From positions 16,586,443 to 16,650,442 of the forward strand of contig JAYGXS010000006.1 of NCBI GenBank assembly GCA_036362985.1: DNA of 64,000 nucleotides, given 5' to 3'. The position numbers and the translations under genes were made by a program. Below the pieces are notes generated by a model, which saw nothing but the letters and a program-made list of their open reading frames with translations, was not told the DNA's origin and made no database searches. This document shows positions 55,130 through 64,000 of the stretch, piece by piece (the first letter of the stretch is position 1; each line of letters begins with the position of its first letter). This DNA comes from Ligula intestinalis (Eukaryota > Platyhelminthes > Cestoda > Diphyllobothriidea > Diphyllobothriidae).

Positions 55130-57140
55130 GCGATAGTAGTAAATGCAAATACGATAAATATAGACTTCAGTGACTCAGCACTGTGGTGGAAAGGCAGATT
55201 GCTTACGCATTATACTAACGGTTTTATGATAAGCACACACGGAAGTCGTGAATGTCTTATTTCCGACGCTGCTGGAGTACAAAGACAGGAGTCTTGTGCA
55301 GGCTTAAGCAGCTAAGAGTAGCACTCGCTAAATTTTAAAAAAATTTCTCTTACGAGTAATGCTTTCGACCTGATTGCCAAATTCTGTTCTACCGATATCT
55401 AAGGCAAGAATCAATTTTCTATACTGAGAGTGGTAAGCCTTAGCACATGGGATTATCAATATAATTCAAGTAGCGTTGCAGTTGCAGCTTATAGTTTAGA
55501 ACATGGAAAATGGCATCAGTGATCATTCTCGATTTCAAAGGAACTGGTAATGGTCAAATCATTATGCTTGGATATTTATGGCTGCTGTCAAATCGCATTA
55601 ATTACCCCCAAAATGGACCGTGTGGTAGATGCGCTAGGCTAACACGGGGGCTAAAACAGGGCACGGAAGGTGTCATTTGGATTGCGTTCGTACAGCAAAT
55701 ACCGCAATTGGGGGTGGCGTGATGACACGTGTAGGTGCAGCCTCACGCCGCACCACGCACCCGTACCTGAGTACTGACTGATCAGGGCATTACAGACCAT
55801 AATACTGTGCTTATGTCCTCTGCGCCCGCTTGCGACTCCGACTTTTTCTATTTTTTTATTGACACCAGGCAGAGGTGGGAGAGAGAAGAGAGTGTGGTAT
55901 ATGTAGCGAAATTTAAGTAGCACCTAAAATTAATCCACGGACAAATCACAGTCCCTGTAGCACCATCTGGCGGAGTACACGGTGATCGACGTCGGGCTCA
56001 AAGGTTGAACTGTTGACCAGCGTTCTTTTTTGCCAACAGCAATAAAATTTGAATGATAACGGAGAACTTTCAGTTTACCTCGGGGTTGAGATACTCCGAG
56101 AGCCATGAAATAAAACACACAGTTGTTCTATAAGTTGATGAACAAACACACTTCTGGATTGTCTCAGGTATATATCAGAAAGATGGGCTTGACAACCGGC
56201 CTGCTTACCCATTGTCCGTCAATCAACTCTAAAGTGATCTGCCAATTATTGCAATAAATGCGTAGGCCTTTCGTATGAGTGATGGTGCCAATTGTATAGA
56301 GCGCAAGCAGGCCAGTGTATGATTAACAGCAATGACGATTTCCCTATTACTGGCCTACGTCTAAAGAGTAGAACTTGATTATAGTTTACAAATGGTAAGC
56401 ATAGGAAAAGAGTCCTTAGTCTGTCTGCATATGAGGACGATGTGCAGTCCTGGGATCTGAAGATGATATCAAGTCCTCTCTATTCAACGGCGTTCCAACG
56501 CGGAAGTAGAGGCGATCAGTAGACCAATAAATATACTTGCTTAAACTTTTGAGTTCATGTAACGCACCCACGCCGGAGAAATAGAATCTAATTTGGAATC
56601 ATCTAGGACCAGGCAATGTTTCTGAAAGTGGTTATTTTAACACTACCATGGAAAAGATCAGTAAAGTTGACATCCGTCAGCCAAAATCCATAATAAAAAT
56701 GTTTTTAAAGAGTTAAAGTAATATATAAAGTTTTTTTACTTGATCGCAGGCGTATTAATTGTTGACTTTTGGTCGCTGTTTAATTTATCTTGATGATATA
56801 TGTTTATCGGGTAATTTTAAAAACATAAGGCAAACGGCCATTTTCATAAAAAGTACCAAAATACCGACTTGTCCGAAAACATCTTTAAGAAATGTATTTT
56901 TTGAAGACTTTAATAAGCAGAAGGAACATAATATAAAGTTATGACAAAAGGTTCCAAACACTGAAAATTGCAGAGTATTTACCCTACGTTCTATGAGGAT
57001 TCGAAACTGGTTGTAAGAAAAGGCCATACATACCTAAAGGGAGATTTGACAACAAAGAAATCCTTTTAATAAACACAGAACGTATGTGTCTGATTTCATC
57101 TGACACTTGAATTTAAATTTATTGGTCGCAGTCACAGCGA
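55130..57140. other. no recognisable gene
   Basis: Frames at 55073-55315, 55651-55923 and 55930-56118 have no known domain. No repeat in common with the rest of the window was recognised. Confidence 0.4.
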
Positions 57141-57147
57141 TTATCCC

Positions 57148-57265
57148 TGGTTCTGCTACTCATGTCTCTGATTACGAATCCGCGACGGATATCGAAACGT
57201 CAGGCATATAAACATATTGTCCCAGCGATCGAGTCTTCTTCTTGTCAGTTGCTTCCTGAGACATG
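57148..57265 (+). repeat. PLE tail with hammerhead-like core
   Basis: Reads CTGATTA (57168-57174), then stem II ATCCG-CGA-CGGAT (perfect, three-base loop), then CGAAAC (57193-57198) and an ATATAAAC end. One conserved core base (G of the GA pair) is changed to T. It aligns with 1846-1930 over about 100 bp. Confidence 0.6.
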
Positions 57266-57471
57266 GATATTCACTTGTATCGGCAAATGTATCACTATCT
57301 TTCAAATCTGATTTATGTTTTAAGTCAACCAAGGTTGTTTATTAGATTTCGCATGTTTTGTTTCATGTGGTTTTGCCAGTTTGCGAATGATAAACAATCT
57401 TACGTAAATGTTGGCATTTTTTATGAGTTAGAGAATCTACTGTAGTTAAAACAGAAACGGCAAGTGACGCT

Positions 57472-57635
57472 TCTTACCTCTGTAAATGCGGAACTTTGCA
57501 TACGATGAAAGTATTCGCATTAAGCTTCACGTGAGCACACGCTATTACGTGCTTATTTAAAAGGCCTAGTTACTCTTGATTTTTGTTTACATGATTAACC
57601 GCACCTGCTTGAGCTTGAAGGTAAACTATCCGGGG
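57472..57635 (+). repeat. fold-back repeat, left arm
   Basis: Contains TATTCGCATTAAGCTTCACG, GTGAGCACACGCTATTA and GATTAACCGCACC. The inverse is found at 57880-58030 in the same order. Confidence 0.8.
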
Positions 57636-57879
57636 CCATGATAATTTTTTTAGGTTACAAATGGACACTAACTCACGTCTGTTTTGCCTCCGTGATTGAA
57701 GAGTAGAAGTGACCTATGTCAACGCATTTGCACTTTAATGTTACATAGTTTTCGTGGGGTGCCTATACTGCCCTAACGGATCTACGTGATGCTTAACCAC
57801 AGAGGGAAACCAGGCGTGAATAAGTGACCTTTTGCACGATGAGCTATGACATAAAAAACAATCACGGCTCGTGACCGTC

Positions 57880-58030
57880 GCCCATCAATCTCAAGTGGGT
57901 GGGGTTAATCTCATAAGCGAGAACGAAGAGTGACTAGGCGTTTTAAATCAGCACATAATAGCGTGTGCTCACGCGAGGCTTAATGCGAAAACATTCCCCG
58001 TAGTCACGGTTCCCGACTTGGAGAGGTAAA
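57880..58030 (-). repeat. fold-back repeat, right arm
   Basis: Inverted partner of 57472-57635 (landmark GTGAGCACACGCTATTA) with a spacer of about 245 bp. The outer ends read TTACCTCT and AGAGGTAA, so a fold-back DNA element with a TA target site is possible. Confidence 0.8.
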
Positions 58031-58059
58031 TGGCCTCATCTACCTTCAGTCAGTATCGG

Positions 58060-58704
58060 TCAGTATATTTGGAGTAAATGACCAAAACCCTTAAAAACTC
58101 CATTAAAACGGTACAGGAATGCATAATTTTTTGTGAAATATGCAAACATTGTTACAGATAGCTCCTTCTTCAACTGGCAGTCATGTCTTCTGAGCCTCCT
58201 TCTTGGGGCCATTTGAAAGAGATCCTCCCACTTGACATCCAGACCAGTTCCCCTCAGTAACTGAAAAGCTGTTATTAGGTCCCCTCTATCTTGTCTATAA
58301 TAAAGGCGAAAGAGATTTAAAACAGTCAACCGCTGTTCATATGTGGACTGCTTAAGTTAAGGGACCACCTTGGTAGAACGTCGTTGAACACGTTCGAGAA
58401 TCCTTATGTCTTTCTGAATCCAGGGCCACCAAGCCTGTATCACATATTCCAGATGCGGCCGCACGAACGTTCCATATACTTTTACAAAGATATCAGCATT
58501 CAGGTTAACGAACGTCCTTCGAATGGCGCTCATGACCGACATTGCCCTCGCTGCGGCTTTGAAGCACTGTGCGTTGACACTTAGGTAGTCTTTAATAAGA
58601 ACACACAGCTCTATTTGCACACTTACGGTTTCGAGTGGTTGGCCTCCCAAAATATAATGCCACGAGAGTGCAGTTCTACGTCGTCTTGCTGATAGCATGT
58701 GCAT
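58060..58704 (-). mobile_element. LINE-2 ORF2 C-terminal domain
   Basis: Minus frames at 58704-58357 and 58329-58060 give YILGGQPLETVSV, ELCVLIKDYLSVNAQC, AIRRTFVNLNADIFVKVYGTF, VRPHLEYVIQAWWPW, ILERVQRRSTK and, after a short break, LNLFRLYYRQDRGDLITAFQ. This is homologous to residues after FADD in LINE-1 but from a different family. Confidence 0.92.
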
Positions 58705-58706
58705 TA

Positions 58707-59665
58707 CTACACATTTTTGGGGTTGAAGTTAATACACCAACTGTCGCTCCAAGAGTGCAGTCGGTCTATATCGTCTTGTGATATTTGGAAGTTACTTGTG
58801 GCCTTTATCTCCCTCCACAGTCTGAGATCATCAGCAAGGAGTACTATATCAGATTTAATTTCTCGCACGATGTCATTTACGTAGATGATGAAAAGGAGCG
58901 GCCCAAGAACTGACCCTTGTGGAACCCCACTTTTGGCAGGTGCCCACTCTGAACAGAAGCAACCTGCAGTAACTTTTTGACTACGGTCTCCAAGAAAGTT
59001 TTCAATCCAGTTCAGGTGATTTCCTGTTATCTCAAAGTTGGTCAGTTTTTGGATGAGGCTCTGATGTGGAATGCGATCAAACGCCTTGGTGAAGTCAAAG
59101 TTAATTTCATCTAGTGGGTGTCCTTCATCCATGGCTTTTGTCCAGTGTTCTAGCGTCGTGATAAGGTTTGTAAGACAAGATCTCTTCTCATAGAAATCAT
59201 GCTGGACTGAGCTGATTTGGCGGCAAAATGTATCGAGCGATAAAATAGATTCTCTTATTATCCTTTCCATCAGCTTACAACAGATGCACGTCAATCTAAC
59301 CGGTCGGTAGTTGGTGGGGTAGAGTCGTGATCCTCCCTTATGGATGGTACGACATTTGCCAACTTCCATGTTTCAGGTAGTTTACTAGCTTCGAGCGATT
59401 TTCGAAAGATAATACTAAGTGGTTTCTCTAATTCTTCAGATAGTTCGCGTACAAGTGCACGTGCGATCTCATCCGGTCCAGGTGACTTGGCCGTATCCAA
59501 CTTCTTTAACTCTGCCAAAACTGTCTGTGGTGTGAATAATACAGTGTTTATAATCGAGTTGTTGATGGCATGTGATAAAGGGTATGGCTGGAGAGGTGGC
59601 TCAGTGTTATTGATACCTCGGAAGAATTTTGAAAAAAAAATTGGCTTTTGAAGGCCACCGCTCAC
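58707..59665 (-). mobile_element. LINE-2 ORF2 reverse transcriptase
   Basis: Frame 59665-59291 carries LKKLDTAKSPGPDEIARALVREL and FRKSLEASKLPETWKLANVVP. A shift near 59330 leads to frame 59369-58707 with YPTNYRPVRLTCICCKLMERII, VQHDFYEKRSCLTNLI, INFDFTKAFDRIPHQSLI, SGVPQGSVLGPLLFIIYVND and the catalytic VLLADDLRLW (about 58845-58820). The two frames overlap at the shift. Catalytic Asp residues are kept. Non-LTR RT of the CR1/Jockey group. Confidence 0.94.
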
Positions 59666-59685
59666 AGTTTCGTTGTTTTAGTCTT

Positions 59686-60370
59686 TTAAAGTTGCGAGAT
59701 GGTCGCGGTTCTTTGTAGAATTTCTGACGTAGGCGTGAAATGCTTCGGGGTTTTGCGGCGTCTCTTCCAGGAGTCGTAGCTCATACGAGGCTCGTGTTTC
59801 TCTGAGGATTCTCTTGCAGAAATTGCGTTGTTGTCTAAACTCCTGGAGCTTTTCTTGATTCTTTGCATGTAAAAATAATTTTTACAGCGTGTGTTTCTTT
59901 CGAATCTCCTTTTTGACCGCTTTTGTCAGCCATCTTGGTCTGTTTCCGGTCGAACATTTCTTGAGAGAATGGTACAATTTGATCAATTTTTTCATTTTTG
60001 ATTCAAAGATATTCCAACATTCATTGATACTCTCTCGGAACAATTCCGTCCATATTGTACGTCCAAATGTTAACTTCATTGTCTTAAAGTTGCCCCGCTA
60101 AACATTTCTTAATGACTTTGAGCTTCTTTCGGGGACAGCTACCAGCGTTGATTCCCACATCAATGTCATATAATCAGAAGAACCTAGGGGTGGACACATA
60201 TTTATTTCATCAACGCTTTCCTCACGTTTGCTAAAAAAGTAGATCCAGAAAACTAGATCTCTGACCTTCATGCATTCGCAGTCGTGGTTTGTAAATGTTG
60301 AAACAAAAATTCCTCAAGTGTCATATCCAGTAGCATTTGATCGAATCCTTGTCTAGGGCCCTTACTGTTC
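59686..60370 (-). mobile_element. LINE-2 ORF2 endonuclease end and linker
   Basis: Broken minus frames: PPLGSSDYMTLMWES (catalytic His of SDH replaced by Tyr, about 60190-60150), a GNFKTMKLTFGRTIWTELF block, KKCSTGNRPRWLTKAVKKEI (59960-59890) and the basic helix region down to 59690. It continues the endonuclease frame that ends at 60372. The SDH to SDY change should abolish nicking. Confidence 0.8.
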
Positions 60371-60371
60371 A

Positions 60372-60995
60372 TCAGATCCCAGTTAATCGACGAAACATTA
60401 AAATCGCCTGCAATAATACTGTCTTGTTTCCGACACATCGCCGGAGTCGGGTGAGTAACAGCTGGTCTTTGTCCACAGGTTGATTTGGAGGCCTGTATAC
60501 AACTGCGACAGTAACATTTTCAGCTTTGGGTACCAATAAGTTACACTGCAGCATCTCCAGGTCATGGTCATTTGCACCTTCGTCTGTGAGGATAAAGTCA
60601 ACTGCACTTCTGATATACAGGGCAACTTCACCACCTCTTCTTATTGTTTGGTCACGTCTTAGCACCTGATAACCATCTATTCGAATTTCAGAGTCTTGTA
60701 TAGCTTCGGTTAGCCACGTTTCAGTTAGTCCAATAACATCAGGACGTAGCTCGGCCACAAGTATTTTGAGTTCGTCAAGTTTATTAGAGAGGCTTTGCAC
60801 ATTACCATAATAAAACTTGATTTTGTAAAGATTTTCACGTTGGATTAATTGCCCAGCCGTGTGACTTTCGTTAGGATGACGGAAGTCCTCCACAGAAAGG
60901 GCCTTCGTCGTCGGAAAATCACCCCATTCTTTATTTCCAGGCCCTTCTCTCCTTGTCCTTTCAAGATGGCTAAGTCTGCCTTTAAGGCCCTCCAT
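60372..60995 (-). mobile_element. LINE-2 ORF2 AP endonuclease
   Basis: The 207-residue frame includes LYKIKFYYGNVQSLSNKLDE, LRPDVIGLTETWLTE (catalytic Glu), IDGYQVLRRDQTIRRGGEVAL and VTVAVVYRPPNQP. It shifts out of frame just before the GDFN motif, which is readable in the next frame (AGDFNVSSINWD, about 60405-60370). The endonuclease nicks target DNA for target-primed reverse transcription. Confidence 0.92.
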
Positions 60996-61155
60996 TTCAT
61001 CCTCTCCTTTACCGTGTACTCCTGTTAAAAAAAACCATCTTGTGGTCGGGGATTCCTCCTGCCGTTCGCTCGAGCCGGAGTTCTCTCTGAAGTTTACTCT
61101 TCAAAATTAGTTCTAAGGGCCTGGAGAAAGTTGGAGTTGAGATTTGGAGTTGTCC

Positions 61156-61925
61156 TTACTGTTTATTCGTAAATGCTGCAATATCAAAAAATTGATCACC
61201 CTCACTAATTACATCCTTTAAGCACTCCCTTAAGGCTTTGGTTTCATCATCTATTCTACACTTTGGACTACCATTAGTTGATTCAGGGAGCCCATGCAGA
61301 ATAATGCACTGTGAGCTATCCACCTCAACTGTCTCGAGGAATTTGTTGAATAGTCCGGCTGATTGCAGCACGGGCCTCGGTGCTATGGCCATGAGGATTT
61401 GCGAGGTCAGGCAGTTTATTTATATGAGTGGTTGCTGTGCTAGGCATATCCTGTACTTTTGGTCCGAAAAATGTGCCTAAATTTGGAATTATCCTCATGG
61501 GCTGAAATTGGGCGCAGAATGTCAGGCTCGCCGACAGTGACAGATGTTTCGGTAGGATCTTGATTATGGTGCTCCTCGTCGATGACTACTTGAACATTAA
61601 TGTTGCTTGAGTAAGTAAAATGTCTAGGTTCCTCAACGTAGTCTCGTAGTCTAGCGGCAACGCTGTTCGCCTGTTGACCCGACGTACAGGGTTCGACGCT
61701 CAGGTCATCTTCATTTTCGTTGACTTTCGACTTTTCGACGAGGTCTATTTCCGCAAATGGTTCTGAAAGATTTTGCTTTTGGAGAATTAAAATTTTCACC
61801 GTTTTGTTTACGTTGGCCTTTTCTCCGCTTTCTGTCGTCTCCAACATCCTGCCATGTGTTAAAGTATGCAGATATGTCTTCAAATTCTCTACCTCCGTTT
61901 TAAGGCCTACCCTATCCTTCTGCAT
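61156..61925 (-). mobile_element. LINE-2 ORF1 region, frameshifted
   Basis: The upstream frame (61925-61440, 161 residues) is charged with a probable coiled-coil start (GLKTEVENLKTYLHTLTHG). The downstream frame (61392-61156) contains QCIILHGLPESTNGS, the same opening as GLTEST in the LINE-1 ORF1 RRM-like domain. Position upstream of ORF2 and this motif make it ORF1. The basic C-terminal helix is missing. A tRNA-like sequence lies inside the upstream frame. Confidence 0.65.
61645..61700 (+). repeat. tRNA-like sequence inside the LINE-2 ORF1 region
   Basis: A-box-like TAGTCTAGCGGC (61647-61658) and B-box GGGTTCGACGC (61689-61699) at tRNA spacing on the plus strand, antisense to ORF1. The T-arm is flanked by partly pairing ACAGG/CTCAG. 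It could be a SINE head or a chance match. Confidence 0.4.
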
Positions 61926-61929
61926 GACC

Positions 61930-62830
61930 TTGTCTGTTTAAACTACAGTATATGACCTAACTCATGAAAAGGCCGATTTTTACGAAAGATTGTTAAAACT
62001 AATAAATAAAATATACATGTTTTAAACCGTTTTTTTTTATCAAGCACAATTTCTGTATCTGAGCACAAAAATGAATGCTTAAAGTGTGGAACCCCGGCAT
62101 AACAGAAATATCCTCGGACGGTGTCGCAGTATAATTTCCATTACATTCCAACTCAAGTAATTCACTTTCGTCGAAATACCATCTCGGAGGAGCAGATAAT
62201 ACTTGATGGTAACGTCAATCAATGCTTCCTCGTGAATGATCTCAGGTGAATGAGTTCATATCAACAGCAATAATCAGGATTAACATATCATTCAGGCCCC
62301 TAGGGTATATTCGAGGAAATATGAATGCACGGCTAGAGCAATTGTCTATTATGCATCTATAAGTTTATCAGTTTTAATAAAAAATGCTACAAGTTTCATA
62401 AGTATGAGCACTCGTCTACGAAGGCCATATTTAACTCATGCAATGTTAAACAACATAATAAAATGAATTTAAGTTTCACATCTATCGAATAAAAACACAA
62501 TCTAGTCCGCTGCTTGACGGACAGTATTGAGGAAGTGGGAAGAAAATCCAGGAACTGGTCCATGAGAGCGGGTATCCAGAGAGATTTATATCAAAGAATA
62601 GGGTTGCTAGACCAGTATAACCCACCCAACTTGGTGTAAAAAAGAAAACACTGTGCTTCAAAGTCCTGTTTTAGGAGGATGTCGGAAGTGATCTCCTGGG
62701 AAGCGCTTTCAGGTAACCGTGTCCAGATCCTGCCCAGCAGTTAGAGTTCAGGTATAAGTTTCAACCACCTCGTTCGTGCATGAAAAAGGCAAGGATAAAT
62801 TGCAAGCCCACACCGGCGCCATGTACATTT
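61930..62830. other. no recognisable feature
   Basis: AT-rich with short frames only. Confidence 0.4.
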
Positions 62831-62834
62831 ACTC

Positions 62835-63065
62835 TTTTAATTGTTCCTGTAGAATAGGCTATATTGATCGCACGAGTTGTTGCCTATCTCAAAGAATAAG
62901 GGCATAACCAGCATTATTCTCGCACACATTGGCAATTTCGGAAAGCGTATGGATCGCAACAAAGCCTTCAGAGTGATGCATAACGTCCCATCAAAGTACT
63001 CTAAGTTAGCAGGTCAGAGTTCGTTAGCAACAACAGAAGCAGCCGCTATCAGACCGAAAAGTCGG
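62835..63065 (+). mobile_element. PLE-6: GIY-YIG endonuclease fragment
   Basis: The plus strand gives FNCSCRIGYIDRTSCCLSQRI (zinc Cys pair and YIG strand as YID), then in the next frame TSIILAHIGNFGKRMDRNKAF, RVMHNVPSKYSKLAGQ and LATTEAAAIRPK. These match PLE-5 block by block (AHLVDS, EAFRVIYKVP, ATAEAAAIR). The RT is absent. Confidence 0.85.
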
Positions 63066-63778
63066 TCTTGTATGCATACAAATGCCTATCCGATCAAGGG
63101 CACAAATGTGATTATTTAAAAATGCAATCCCTAGGTAACTAAATCGGACCGAGATTGCAGGATTTTGACTGAGGTCGTTTCTGACAACCACACTCGTCAG
63201 TATCAGCGTTGAAGGGTATATTCTAGCGTTAATGCAAGGAGAAATTAACATAGACATTTCCTGGAACAAAGAGCTTTTGTGGAGGGGGAGCATACCCTAT
63301 ACCCCAGGGTTTCCGGCTGAGATAGGTTCATTTGTTAACATAGTTTCACATTAATTACCAAGTTATCAGCACTCTATTTTACATTTGTCTTCACCTCCAC
63401 GCAACTGACAAGAGATGGCTTATACCAGTGGTAGGACGTGTTCCTTGGGACAACATCATTTGGTGCCGTCGCAGTTCTAAGAAATAGCGAAACTATGGTA
63501 TTTCCTGTGTGATGTCCACATTAACAGAACTCCTACCTATCAAAATGATCGCTAACTTGATGACACACGAAGGAGGTTACCCGTGTATTTGCGGATTAAC
63601 ATTCATCAGTCAGCTAGGGGGCACTCATCCGCATCTGACCTAATGCTAACTCTCGAACGTCGCAGCAGCTAAATAGCGGCTAGTTATACAAGCAGGTGAA
63701 CATTGTCAACGAAAATGGAGAACGGAATGACCATTTAATCAACCAGCCACACCCAACCCCAGGTGGTGCATCATCCGA

Positions 63779-63832
63779 GGCTCGTATCCCACAGCTTTTG
63801 ATCGGAAAGTGAACGCTCTAACCACTGGGTCA
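63779..63832 (-). repeat. tRNA-derived SINE head
   Basis: In minus orientation, TGACCCAGTGGTTAGAGC (63832-63815) is a nearly perfect tRNA D-arm with A-box, and GGGATACGAGCC (63790-63779) is a mutated B-box. A tRNA-derived SINE is likely. The repeat R1 copy at 63924 lies close by and may be part of the same unit. Confidence 0.6.
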
Positions 63833-63917
63833 CGGGATAGCTGCCTTACCTGCTAAAATCGGTAATAGTGATACTGGCGGATAAATGCTAACCAACCCCG
63901 GTGGTGCACAGTTTGGG

Positions 63918-63985
63918 GTTGGTTACGCCTAGCTGATAACGGCTAACAAGCCAGAAGTGGCCATTCCAGTCTGCACGGTTCAAGA
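63918..63985 (+). repeat. dispersed repeat R1, copy 3
   Basis: AGCTGATAACGGCTAACAAG, CCAGAAGTGGCCATTCC: shared with 13709-13785 and 14962-15022. Confidence 0.7.
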
Positions 63986-64000
63986 ACCGATTGCAGCAGG

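Noticed and set aside
1..64000. CRISPR arrays, rRNA genes, bacterial operons or prophage
   Set aside because: Looked for and not seen; the window is eukaryotic.

Overview
The window is eukaryotic genomic DNA from an invertebrate, most likely a flatworm and probably a tapeworm. Evidence: small host exons with GT/AG borders and kilobase introns, no operons or bacterial signals, AT-rich unique DNA, and an unusually dense load of Penelope-like elements (PLEs), CR1/Jockey-type LINEs, a Gypsy LTR element, a Helitron and a pogo/Tigger-type DNA transposon. The species call is inference from element style and was not searched.

Two host genes can be supported, both on the minus strand. (1) A full-transporter ABC-B/P-glycoprotein gene runs from about 19.7 kb down to 2.5 kb: a Q-loop exon of NBD1 (19472-19675), the ABC-signature exon (14604-14690), an acidic linker (3226-3413) and the first exon of the second membrane domain (2497-2628). 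The NBD1 exons for Walker A and Walker B/H-loop were not found. The introns hold PLE-2, a 4.5-kb decayed Helitron and SINE-like repeats. (2) A gene with one fibronectin type III domain per exon has two symmetric phase-1 exons at 46386-46658 and 50058-50327; the second carries an in-frame TGA.

Mobile DNA by region: 0-2 kb PLE-1; 4.8-5.8 kb PLE-2 flanked by inverted copies of its own tail; 8.2-12.7 kb Helitron (Rep plus Pif1-type helicase, minus); 19.9-21.0 kb Tigger-type element with TA target duplication, whose 100-bp MITE derivative lies at 40.57 kb; 21.9-22.6 kb PLE-3 fused to a Gypsy LTR piece; 22.6-26.8 kb nearly intact LINE-1 (plus); 26.8-27.8 kb PLE-7 (RT half); 28.2-33.0 kb Gypsy element with two LTR copies (minus); 33.0-34.5 kb a patchwork of PLE and a second gag; 34.6-38.2 kb two decayed LINEs tail to tail; 41.4-43.6 kb PLE-4 and LINE-5; 53.7-55.1 kb LINE-6 carrying a PLE-derived palindrome; 57.5-58.0 kb a fold-back repeat; 58.1-61.9 kb LINE-2 (minus); 62.8-63.1 kb PLE-6. 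tRNA-derived SINE heads are scattered through the window.

The most interesting structures concern the PLEs. Several PLE tails carry a hammerhead-ribozyme-like core (CTGANGA, hairpin, CGAAA). An 82-bp near-perfect palindrome inside LINE-6 is two such tails joined head to head and flanked by a 12-bp direct repeat. Two distant loci share one and the same breakpoint joining a Gypsy LTR to a PLE reverse transcriptase, which suggests a chimeric repeat family.
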